From Dehalococcoidia bacterium (lineage in GTDB: Bacteria > Chloroflexota > Dehalococcoidia > JACQUA01): a stretch of 9,232 bases of DNA. A program made the position numbers and the translations under genes. Numbering within the stretch: the first letter of the stretch is position 1; each line of letters starts with the position of its first letter. Under the pieces are notes generated by a model. The model had not been told where the DNA came from. It saw nothing but the letters and a program-made list of their open reading frames with translations, and did not search any database. Below, piece by piece: positions 1-6,109 of the stretch. The stretch is taken from NCBI GenBank assembly GCA_030689845.1, contig JAUYHV010000174.1, positions 1 through 9,232 on the forward strand, in the 5' to 3' direction.

Positions 1-77
1 GCCCTTTTATTTTGGTAGCGAATAATATAAAAACTGTATTTATTGTAAACTATTTTATCCCAATTCACATCGTCCAT
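1..77 (-). CDS. Possible start of an unrecognised gene, cut by the left edge
   Basis: An ATG at 77 opens a frame with no stop through 25 codons to the window edge, reading MDDVNWDKIVYNK and then an aromatic, basic stretch. An AGAAGGA-like ribosome binding site lies 7 nt upstream. The region is AT-rich, where stop codons are expected often, so 25 open codons plus a well-placed binding site is modest support. It lies on the same strand as leuB, about 160 nt beyond the leuB stop, so it could be the next gene of the cluster or start a new unit. Too little protein is visible to assign a family. It could also be chance. Confidence 0.35.
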   Translation of the reverse strand, partial: MDDVNWDKIVYNKYSFYIIRYQNKR

Positions 78-133
78 CAAAACATCCTTCTGTATCTTTC
101 GCCAAGAAAAGCACCGGGGAGGTGATTAAGACA

Positions 134-226
134 TTGATATCGATGAATATTGCTTCAGTTCATAATACCCATTACTCAATGACCCCTCGTCGACACCACA
201 AGGGTGGGGAAAGCCTCTGGAGATAG
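134..226 (+). CDS. Candidate 30-aa small protein or leader peptide
   Basis: This is the only plus-strand reading frame here that looks like a gene. GGAGGTGAT at 118-126 matches the 16S anti-Shine-Dalgarno over nine bases and sits 7 nt before a TTG at 134. The frame runs 30 codons to a TAG, about 10 nt short of the leuB stop on the other strand. The predicted peptide is small and basic: it begins MISMNIASVHNTHY and ends RRHHKGGESLWR, with four His and three Arg. A GTG at 122 is in frame but lies inside the binding site, so TTG is the better start. I do not recognise the peptide. It has no membrane segment or signal peptide. It could be a small protein, a leader peptide, or a coincidence. Confidence 0.38.
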   Translation: MISMNIASVHNTHYSMTPRRHHKGGESLWR

Positions 227-236
227 TAATATCAGG

Positions 237-1334
237 TTAATTTTTTAATACAGCTTCGGCTATAAGCCCCCCCATTTGCTTTGTCCCTACCTCAGTTTTA
301 CCGCTTCTGGCAATATCATAAGTCCGGAAACCATTTTCCAAAACTAAGGTTACCGACTTTTCAATAGCTGCTGCTTCCTCATATAAAGCCAATGAATACC
401 GCAACATTAGAGCAACGCTTAAAATAGTGGCTATAGGATTTGCCATGTTCAGCCCTGCTCGACGGGGAGCGCTGCCGTGTATGGGCTCATACAGTCCCAG
501 GATAGGATGTCCCTCCTCAGGAATACCAGCCACGCTGGCTGACGGCAGCATCCCCATAGAACCTGGAAGCATGGACGCCTCGTCAGTCAGAATATCCCCG
601 AAGGTATTCTCGGTAACTATTACATCGAACTCAGCAGGACGTTGGATCAGGCGCATCGCACAGGAATCGACGAGAACATGCTGCAGTTCTACATCGGGGT
701 ATTCAGGAGCCATCTCGGTCGCTATTTGCCTCCACAGGCGGGATGTCTCCAACACATTCGCCTTGTCCACCGAAGCCAGTTTTTTCCGGCGTCCCCTGGC
801 AAGCTCAAAACCTACCTTGAGAATCCGACTTATCTCTAGCTCAGAATAAGCCATGGTATCGACGGCTTTTCGACCGCCTGATGTCTGCCAGCGTTTTTTT
901 GGTTTTCCGAAATACAATCCCCCCGTCAGTTCCCTTACGACAACAAGGTCTACACCACGGACAACTTCAGGTTTAATCGTAGAGCCATCTTCCAGCATAG
1001 GCAGAACCCGGACAGGTCTAAGGTTGGCAAAAAGCCCCAGTTCCTTACGCAATGCAAGCAGGCCGTCCTCGGGTCTTACCGAGGCAAGAGGATTATCCCA
1101 TTTAGGGCCTCCTACGGCTCCCAGGAGAACTGCGTCAGCCTTTTTGCAGGCTTTAATGGTATCTTTCCTGAGAGAAACACCATGTTTATCAATAGCCACC
1201 CCGCCAATGTCATAGTAGTCGAGCACAAATTTGTGTTTGAACTTTTTACCAACCGCCTCAAGTACCCTTACACCCTCGTCCACGACCTCAGGGCCAACTC
1301 CGTCTCCCGGTAGAACTATGATGTTAAATTGCAT
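237..1334 (-). CDS. leuB: 3-isopropylmalate dehydrogenase
   Basis: LeuB oxidises and decarboxylates (2R,3S)-3-isopropylmalate to 2-ketoisocaproate, the last pathway-specific step to leucine, in the cytoplasm. The 365-residue length is typical. Visible family motifs are LPGDGVGPE (8-16), LRKELGLFANLRPV (95-108, substrate arginines), VRELTGGLYFG (133-143), K191 with VDKANVL, D223, GDILTDEAS (246-254, metal aspartates), GSMGMLPSAS (258-267) and EPIHGSAP (283-290). The ATG is preceded by AGAGGA with 8 nt spacing. It is the last recognised gene of the operon, 186 nt after leuD. The adenosine-ribose loop is unusual: after HGSAP the family normally has Asp-Ile, but here it has Arg291-Arg292, and Arg232 lies where engineered NADP-dependent versions were given Arg. 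NADP+ use is therefore suspected (inference). Family assignment is secure. Confidence 0.97.
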   Translation of the reverse strand: MQFNIIVLPGDGVGPEVVDEGVRVLEAVGKKFKHKFVLDYYDIGGVAIDKHGVSLRKDTIKACKKADAVLLGAVGGPKWDNPLASVRPEDGLLALRKELGLFANLRPVRVLPMLEDGSTIKPEVVRGVDLVVVRELTGGLYFGKPKKRWQTSGGRKAVDTMAYSELEISRILKVGFELARGRRKKLASVDKANVLETSRLWRQIATEMAPEYPDVELQHVLVDSCAMRLIQRPAEFDVIVTENTFGDILTDEASMLPGSMGMLPSASVAGIPEEGHPILGLYEPIHGSAPRRAGLNMANPIATILSVALMLRYSLALYEEAAAIEKSVTLVLENGFRTYDIARSGKTEVGTKQMGGLIAEAVLKN

Positions 1335-1421
1335 GGCTGGTATCCTCTGTTCCTAATTGAAATGAGCTATTATCAAAAGGTAATCGCCAGGCTCCAGGTT
1401 TTTAATTAATATCCGAATATC

Positions 1422-1461
1422 AAAAAAAAGACCTGCCGTTTTCTAAATCCTGAAGCAAGCC
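1422..1461 (-). terminator. Candidate intrinsic terminator or attenuator between leuD and leuB
   Basis: Read on the minus strand, GGCTTGC (1461-1455) can pair with GCAGGTC (1436-1430) over 7 bp, including two G-U pairs, with an 18-nt loop. Eight consecutive T follow at 1429-1422. The stem is modest but directly abuts the T-tract, the arrangement of an intrinsic terminator. It lies 59 nt downstream of the leuD stop and about 90 nt before the leuB start. If active it would lower leuB expression relative to leuACD, either constitutively or under control. No convincing separate leuB promoter was seen. Confidence 0.4.
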
Positions 1462-1520
1462 GATTAATGAATACAAGAGATCTTTAACCAGTGTAGTTTT
1501 GGGTTATTATTACTCCCGGT

Positions 1521-2027
1521 TTATGTCTTTCCTGCACTCTTCAGCTTGTTTTTTGTATACTCGATCAAACCTCCCGCTGAAATAAGCTGGAGCATGAAAT
1601 CGGGATAGGCTTTTGCCCGGAAGGTTTCACCGCTCGATAGATTCTTTATCGTCCCCTTTTCCAGTTCTATCTCCAGCATGTCTCCGGGATTAGTTCTATC
1701 CACTGCCTCTTCACACTCCAGTACAGGAAGGCCAATATTGATAGAATTCCTTAAAAATATCCTGGCAAAGCTTTTTGCCACGACGCAGGAAATCCCGGCG
1801 GCTTTTATTGCCAGGGGAGCATGCTCCCTGGATGAACCGCAGCCGAAATTAGTCGTTGCCATGATAATATCGCCAGGTTTCATTTTCGATACGAAGCTGC
1901 TGTCGGCATCCTCCATGACATGTTTCGCCAGTTCCGACGGGTCAGACACGTTTAAGTATCTGGCCGGGATTATTACGTCCGTATCCACGTTAGCGCCAAA
2001 TTTAAAAACCCTTCCCTGGAGCTTCAT
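1521..2027 (-). CDS. leuD: 3-isopropylmalate dehydratase small subunit
   Basis: LeuD is the small (swivel-domain) subunit that pairs with LeuC to form isopropylmalate isomerase, converting 2- to 3-isopropylmalate. From the chosen start the protein is 168 aa, the short type compared with about 200 aa in E. coli. It begins MKLQGRVFKFGANVDTDVI, with the family IIPARYL segment next. NFGCGSSREHAP follows in the middle, then AKSFARIFLRNSINIGLPVLE, both hallmark swivel-domain sequences. The frame stays open upstream to 2162, but that extension lies within the leuC coding sequence and does not resemble LeuD. The ATG at 2027 shares its A with the leuC TGA stop, and GGAGGAG at 2036-2042 precedes it by 8 nt. 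This arrangement implies translational coupling and matched amounts of the two subunits. Confidence 0.96.
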   Translation of the reverse strand: MKLQGRVFKFGANVDTDVIIPARYLNVSDPSELAKHVMEDADSSFVSKMKPGDIIMATTNFGCGSSREHAPLAIKAAGISCVVAKSFARIFLRNSINIGLPVLECEEAVDRTNPGDMLEIELEKGTIKNLSSGETFRAKAYPDFMLQLISAGGLIEYTKNKLKSAGKT

Positions 2028-3295
2028 CAGACGAGCTCCTCCGGACTTATTATTCTCCCCGCCACAGCGCTGGCAGCGGCAACGGCAGGATTGGAAAGAT
2101 ACACTTCGGATTTCGGGCTTCCCATACGCCCGACAAAATTCCTGTTGGTGGTCGACAGGCACTTTTCCCCGGCAGCCAGGACGCCCATATGCCCTCCAAG
2201 GCAGGGACCACAGGTGGGTGTACTCACGGCTGCTCCGCTGCGTATGAATATTTCAATCAGCCCCTCGTGCATGGCCGACAGGTATACCTGCTGCGTTCCG
2301 GGAATAACTATCAGCCTGGTACCCGGATTCACCTGCCTGCCTTTTAATATCCCGGCGGCCAGTCTTAAATCATCCAGCCGGCCATTGGTGCAGCTCCCTA
2401 TAACTACCTGGTCGATATTTATTTTACCTGCTTTGCTGACAGCTCTCGTATTCGAAGGCAAATGAGGGAAGGCAACCTGCGGCTCAATGAAAGATAAATC
2501 ATATTCGATAACCCGGGAATAAGTGGCCTGCCCGTCGGCTTTTTGCGCATGGTAAGGGCGTTTAGCCCTGGGTTCAACGTATTCCAAAGTTTTTTCGTCT
2601 ACTTCAAATATACCGGCTTTTGCGCCCGCTTCAATCGCCATGTTAGCCATGGTGAAACGGCCATCCATCGGGAGAGTTTCAATCGCCTCACCGCCAAACT
2701 CCATGGACGAATACAGGGCCCCGTCAACCCCTATGTCACCGATGATATGTAAAATCAAATCTTTCCCCCCGACCCACTTCCGCAATTTACCATGGAATAA
2801 GAATTTTATGGTAGGCGGTACTTTCATCCAGATCTCCCCTGTAGCCATAGCCGAGGCAATATCCGTGCTTCCCATGCCAGTAGCAAAAGCGCCGACCGCC
2901 CCGTAGGTGCATGTATGAGAGTCGGCCCCGATGATAACATCGCCGGGGAGTACCAGACCAAGCTCAGGCAAAAGAACATGCTCAATGCCCATCTGCCCTA
3001 CCTCAAAGTACGTAATCCCATGCTTCCGGGCAAATTCCCTCATCTCCTTGGCCTGTTCAGCAGAGGGAATATCCTTATTGGGGACAAAATGGTCTGGAAC
3101 CAGCACAATACGCTGCGGGTCGAAAACTCTTTCAACGCCAAGGCGCTGAAACTCTTTGATTGCAATGGGCGCGGTTATATCATTCGCCAGGATGAGGTCA
3201 ACCTGTACATTGACAAACTCACCCGGCCTTACCAGGCTGCGCTTTGAATGGGCAGCCAGGATTTTTTCCGCCAGCGTAGATCCGTTATTTTTCAG
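2027..3295 (-). CDS. leuC: 3-isopropylmalate dehydratase large subunit, apparent CTG start
   Basis: LeuC is the aconitase-type [4Fe-4S] subunit of isopropylmalate isomerase. Numbered from the CTG at 3295 (422 residues, normal for the short bacterial/archaeal type), the cluster cysteines are C302 in VIGSCTNGR and C362 and C365 in TPTCGPCLGGHMG. GADSHTCTYGA is at 123-133. The N-terminus reads xKNNGSTLAEKILAAHS and then VDLILANDITAP, matching the family's usual beginning. No in-frame ATG, GTG or TTG exists between the upstream in-frame TGA and this point. The first conventional start (GTG at 3106) would remove 63 conserved residues. The CTG is preceded by AAGGGAG, 10 nt away, and overlaps the leuA end by 11 nt. 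Function is secure. The exact start is an inference, and a sequencing error turning ATG into CTG is the main alternative. Confidence 0.94.
   Translation of the reverse strand: MKNNGSTLAEKILAAHSKRSLVRPGEFVNVQVDLILANDITAPIAIKEFQRLGVERVFDPQRIVLVPDHFVPNKDIPSAEQAKEMREFARKHGITYFEVGQMGIEHVLLPELGLVLPGDVIIGADSHTCTYGAVGAFATGMGSTDIASAMATGEIWMKVPPTIKFLFHGKLRKWVGGKDLILHIIGDIGVDGALYSSMEFGGEAIETLPMDGRFTMANMAIEAGAKAGIFEVDEKTLEYVEPRAKRPYHAQKADGQATYSRVIEYDLSFIEPQVAFPHLPSNTRAVSKAGKINIDQVVIGSCTNGRLDDLRLAAGILKGRQVNPGTRLIVIPGTQQVYLSAMHEGLIEIFIRSGAAVSTPTCGPCLGGHMGVLAAGEKCLSTTNRNFVGRMGSPKSEVYLSNPAVAAASAVAGRIISPEELV
2036..2042 (-). promoter_or_regulatory. Ribosome binding site of leuD
   Basis: GGAGGAG on the minus strand, inside the last codons of leuC, lies 8 nt before the ATG at 2027. 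It fixes the leuD start there rather than at the longer in-frame candidate at 2162. Confidence 0.8.
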
Positions 3296-4823
3296 TTTTC
3301 GATTTCTCCCTTGCCTGTTTGCCGGCCAGCAAGCGGTTCAGCGCATTCATGTAGGCTTTAGCGCTGGCAACAACAATGTCCGTTGCCGCTCCCCGACCCG
3401 TATAAGTTACTCCGTCACTTTCTATCCTTATCAGGACTTCTCCCATGGCATCGATACCAGCCGTCACCGAATTAACTGAAAACTCCGTTAACTTATTAGG
3501 CACAGCGACGAGCCTGTTGATGGCCTTATATACCGCATCCACAGGGCCTGTGCCCAGGGCTGCGTCGGCGAGAATAACATCACCGGGTCCCCGCAGCTTA
3601 ACCGTAGCGGTGGGAACACTGTGGTCGCCGCAGGATACCTGAATATGTTCTATATGGTATGTTTCTGATAACGTCCGCATTTCCTGCGCTACCAGAGACT
3701 CGATGTCTTTATCCGTTACATCTTTTTTCTTATCGGCAAGGTCCTTGAAAGACCGGAACGCCCTGTTCAAATCTTCCTCGTTAAGGCTGTAACCAAGTTC
3801 AGCCAGCCTTTCCACAAAAGCGTGCCGCCCGCTCAGCTTGCCCAGGACGATGGAACTCGAAGGAATCCCTACGGTCTGTGGGTTCATAATCTCGTAGGTT
3901 ATGGCTGCCTTCAGCAGACCGTCCTGGTGAATACCTGACTGGTGTCTGAAGGCGTTTTCACCGACTACAGCTTTATTGCGTTGAATCTGAAAACCCGTCA
4001 TATCACTGACTAACCGGCTCGATTTATATATTTGAGTGGAGTCTATTCCGGAGGTTAGATTAAAAAAATCTTTCCGGGTATGAATTGCCATTACAATCTC
4101 TTCCAGGGCTGCGTTGCCGGCGCGCTCGCCAATACCATTAACGGTGCACTCAACCTGCCTGGCTCCTCTTCTCACCGCCTCAAGGCTGTTGGCAACAGCA
4201 AGCCCAAGGTCGTCGTGACAATGCACACTGACCACGGCTTTGTTAATATTACGGACCTTATTAAAAAGACTTTCTATCAGGTCGCCGAATTCTTCCGGAA
4301 TGGCATAACCCACCGTATCAGGGATATTCACCGTGGTGGCGCCTGCTTCGATTACGCTTTCAACAACCTGATAAATGAATTCCCTGTCCGTTCGGCTGGC
4401 ATCCATAGGGGAAAATTCAATATCCGGGCAATAGCTTTTTGCCCTGCGCACCATCGCTGTGGCAGCCTCAAGGATTTCTTCCCTGTTTTTACCCAGTTGA
4501 TAAATGAGGTGAGGATCGGAAGTGGAAAGAAAAACATGGATGCGGGGATGTTTCGCCTCCCTGATAGCCTCCCATGCCCTGTCAATAGCCTCGGGTCGGG
4601 CATGGGCCAGGGCACATATTACCGGGGTTCTTACCTCCCGGGCGATACGCCTTACGGCTTCAAAATCTCCTTGAGAACTGATGGGGAAACCCGCCTCAAT
4701 GATGTCCACACGCAAATTTTCAAGTTGCTTTGCAATTTCCAGCTTCTCCTCGATGTTCAGCGCTGCGCCTGCAGACTGCTCCCCGTCTCGCAGAGTGGTA
4801 TCAAAAATGAGCACTTTATCCAT
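3285..4823 (-). CDS. leuA: 2-isopropylmalate synthase
   Basis: LeuA condenses 2-ketoisovalerate with acetyl-CoA to give 2-isopropylmalate, the committed and usually leucine-inhibited step. The 512-aa protein shows the DRE-TIM metallolyase barrel first: FDTTLRDGEQ (7-16, metal Asp8 and Arg12), EAGFP (43-47), VSVHCHDDLG (198-207, metal His201 and His203) and GERAGNAALEE (232-242). The linker region contains ENAFRHQSGIHQDG (289-302). The C-terminal part, about 390-505, has the LeuA dimer/allosteric domain with GTGPVDAVYKAINR (424-437), so leucine feedback control is expected. The length matches the common bacterial form. The ATG at 4823 is preceded by AAGG at 9 nt spacing. It follows ilvC by 154 nt, a gap with possible RNA structure, and its last bases overlap leuC. 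Citramalate synthase is a relative, but the operon favours LeuA. Confidence 0.96.
   Translation of the reverse strand: MDKVLIFDTTLRDGEQSAGAALNIEEKLEIAKQLENLRVDIIEAGFPISSQGDFEAVRRIAREVRTPVICALAHARPEAIDRAWEAIREAKHPRIHVFLSTSDPHLIYQLGKNREEILEAATAMVRRAKSYCPDIEFSPMDASRTDREFIYQVVESVIEAGATTVNIPDTVGYAIPEEFGDLIESLFNKVRNINKAVVSVHCHDDLGLAVANSLEAVRRGARQVECTVNGIGERAGNAALEEIVMAIHTRKDFFNLTSGIDSTQIYKSSRLVSDMTGFQIQRNKAVVGENAFRHQSGIHQDGLLKAAITYEIMNPQTVGIPSSSIVLGKLSGRHAFVERLAELGYSLNEEDLNRAFRSFKDLADKKKDVTDKDIESLVAQEMRTLSETYHIEHIQVSCGDHSVPTATVKLRGPGDVILADAALGTGPVDAVYKAINRLVAVPNKLTEFSVNSVTAGIDAMGEVLIRIESDGVTYTGRGAATDIVVASAKAYMNALNRLLAGKQAREKSKTEK
3306..3312 (-). promoter_or_regulatory. Probable ribosome binding site for the leuC CTG start
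   Basis: AAGGGAG within the 3' end of leuA lies 10 nt before the CTG at 3295. No comparable site precedes the next in-frame CTG at 3274, so this site supports 3295 as the start. Confidence 0.5.
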
Positions 4824-4862
4824 AATAATTTACCTTATCCCCACGGCATTAAGCCTTGTGTA

Positions 4863-4922
4863 TTTCCAAAATATCCACGGAAACACTTGCATCGAGATTG
4901 AATGCAGATAAAAAGGTGTTTC
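4863..4922 (-). promoter_or_regulatory. Possible alternative hairpins in the leuA leader
   Basis: In the 154-nt ilvC-leuA gap, GAAACAC (4880-4886) is complementary to GTGTTTC (4916-4922), 7 bp, with an inner 5-bp stem TGCAT/ATGCA (4888-4892 and 4902-4906). A second pairing, TTTCC (4863-4867) with GGAAA (4879-4883), reuses the same bases, so the two structures exclude each other. There is no T-run after either stem, so a classic terminator is not supported. The element could be a processing or stability site, or a translational switch. No known riboswitch or T-box signature was recognised. Confidence 0.35.
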
Positions 4923-4947
4923 TTAAGAACAATAATGCCTTAAGAAC
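4922..4947. repeat. Short direct repeat CTTAAGAAC
   Basis: CTTAAGAAC occurs at 4922-4930 and again at 4939-4947, 17 nt apart start to start. Each copy includes the palindrome CTTAAG. It lies between ilvC and the leuA leader hairpin. Spacing of about 1.6 helical turns does not clearly suggest a same-face protein site, and chance in an AT-rich gap is possible. Confidence 0.4.
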
Positions 4948-4977
4948 TTAAAATATCTTGTCTTTACGCTTTACAAT

Positions 4978-5967
4978 CTATTTAAGCCAGGGCATCATGG
5001 AACGGAGTTTTTTTCCGACTACCTCTATAAGCTGGTTTTCCTCCATTTTCCGCAAGGCGTTGAAGCTCGGACTCCCAGCCTGGTTCTCCAGGATCCATTC
5101 CCTGGCAAACGTCCCTTCCTGTATTTCGGTAAGGATATTTCTCATCTCTTCCCGAGCCATTTCATCAACGACCCTGGGACCACGGGTATAATCTCCGTAT
5201 TCGGCGGTATCGCTTACTGAATTCCGCATAAATGTAAACCCGCCCTTATAAATTAAGTCCACGATAAGTTTCAACTCATGCAGGCATTCGAAGTAGGCTA
5301 TTTCCGGCTGGTATCCAGCCTCAACCAGGGTTTCAAAACCCGCCTTGATTAAAGAGGTTACTCCACCGCATAAAACAACCTGTTCCCCAAAAAGGTCGGT
5401 TTCAGTTTCCTCGGCAAAGGTAGTCTCGATAACACCGGCTTTGGTAGTGCCAATCCCCTTGGCATATGCAAGAGCCAGTTCCTTGGCATGGCCAGTGCTG
5501 TCCTGGTGGACAGCTACGATGGCTGGTGTACCCACACCTTCAGTGTATAATTGTCTGACCATGGGACCGGGACTTTTGGGAGCGACCATGGTAACATCTA
5601 TATCTTTTGGAGGAACAATCTGGTTGAAATGGATATTAAATCCGTGGGCAAACATCAGGGTTTTCCCTTTTTTCATTCCCGAGGCGACAGAATCGTAATA
5701 AACACGCTTCTGCAAGGTGTCTGGAATCAGCATAATAACTATCTGGGAGCGTTCAGTCATCTCGGCAGCTCCCAATACTTCAAATCCGGCGTTCATGGCC
5801 TTTTCCCAGCCCGGAGTACCCTTTACTTCACCGACGATAACCTTACAGCCACTGTCCCTTAAATTCTGGGCATGAGCGTGCCCCTGACTGCCGTAGCCAA
5901 GAACACCGATTGTTTTATCCTGTAATAATTTCAGGTCGGCATCTTTGTCATAATAAATAGTAGCCAA
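4978..5967 (-). CDS. ilvC: Ketol-acid reductoisomerase, class I, NADH-type loop
   Basis: IlvC converts acetolactate or acetohydroxybutyrate to the dihydroxy acid by alkyl migration and reduction. At 329 aa it is the short class I form. The Rossmann motif GYGSQGHAHAQNL is at 24-36, catalytic His108 is in FAHGFNIHF, and the Mg ligands are Asp191, Glu195, Glu227 and Glu231 (EETETDLFGEQ and ECLHELK). A TTG at 5967 is chosen: AAAGGA lies 7 nt before it, and the protein then begins MATIYYDKDADL like its family. A GTG at 6006 would add 13 residues and has no binding site. The coenzyme loop reads GEVKGTPGW (46-54). Typical NADPH enzymes have GLR followed by Ser or Thr residues here. Loss of Arg and Ser and gain of Glu47 suggests NADH use (inference). 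It lies between ilvN and leuA. Confidence 0.96.
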   Translation of the reverse strand: MATIYYDKDADLKLLQDKTIGVLGYGSQGHAHAQNLRDSGCKVIVGEVKGTPGWEKAMNAGFEVLGAAEMTERSQIVIMLIPDTLQKRVYYDSVASGMKKGKTLMFAHGFNIHFNQIVPPKDIDVTMVAPKSPGPMVRQLYTEGVGTPAIVAVHQDSTGHAKELALAYAKGIGTTKAGVIETTFAEETETDLFGEQVVLCGGVTSLIKAGFETLVEAGYQPEIAYFECLHELKLIVDLIYKGGFTFMRNSVSDTAEYGDYTRGPRVVDEMAREEMRNILTEIQEGTFAREWILENQAGSPSFNALRKMEENQLIEVVGKKLRSMMPWLK

Positions 5968-5974
5968 CTCTCTA

Positions 5975-5980
5975 TCCTTT
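5975..5980 (-). promoter_or_regulatory. Ribosome binding site of ilvC
   Basis: AAAGGA, 7 nt before the TTG at 5967, in a purine-rich stretch. It decides for the TTG start over the GTG at 6006, which has only AT-rich sequence without a binding site upstream. Confidence 0.7.
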
Positions 5981-6055
5981 CCCTTATTTATCTTATCTCT
6001 TATCACTATTATTTCTGCTGGATTAATTAAGAAGTTTCGAACGCGCCGGAGGATA

Positions 6056-6091
6056 ATTATAACGTTTTTTAGGTAATCCGCATTCGATTAC
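6056..6091 (-). promoter_or_regulatory. Possible internal promoter or processing region before ilvC
   Basis: In the 142-nt gap after ilvN, GTAATC and GATTAC (6073-6078 and 6086-6091) form a perfect 6-bp hairpin with a 7-nt loop, 18 nt after the ilvN stop. On the minus strand a perfect TATAAT follows at 6061-6056. No good -35 hexamer lies 16-18 nt upstream of it, and the hairpin occupies that space. The hairpin has no T-run on the minus strand, so it is not an evident terminator. Either an internal ilvC promoter or an mRNA processing site would fit, both weakly. Confidence 0.25.
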
Positions 6092-6109
6092 GGTAATTTT
6101 CTACTAAGG

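Noticed and set aside
104..124. Possible leuB terminator: CACC/GGTG hairpin followed by CTTTTCTT on the minus strand
   Set aside because: The stem is only 4 bp and the T-run is interrupted. The same bases make up the plus-strand Shine-Dalgarno, which is a better explanation.
201..210. T-box-like AGGGTGG on the plus strand
   Set aside because: The following bases are GGAAAGC rather than the ACCGCGG-type continuation, no specifier or terminator structure is seen, and it lies downstream of the operon rather than ahead of a gene.
2028..2162. 45-residue N-terminal extension of leuD
   Set aside because: The extra residues are an out-of-frame reading of leuC. The ATG at 2027 has a strong binding site and yields the family N-terminus.
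3104..3106. GTG start at 3106 for leuC
   Set aside because: It would delete 63 residues that clearly match the LeuC N-terminal domain and would leave a large false gap after leuA.
4080..4901. Long plus-strand open frame (273 codons) opposite leuA
   Set aside because: It lies almost wholly antisense to conserved leuA coding sequence, shows no recognisable domain, and is explained by codon bias of the real gene. The same holds for the other antisense frames over ilvB, ilvC, leuC and ilvD.
5968..6006. GTG start at 6006 for ilvC
   Set aside because: It adds 13 lysine-rich residues not typical of the family and lacks a binding site, while the TTG at 5967 has AAAGGA at 7 nt.
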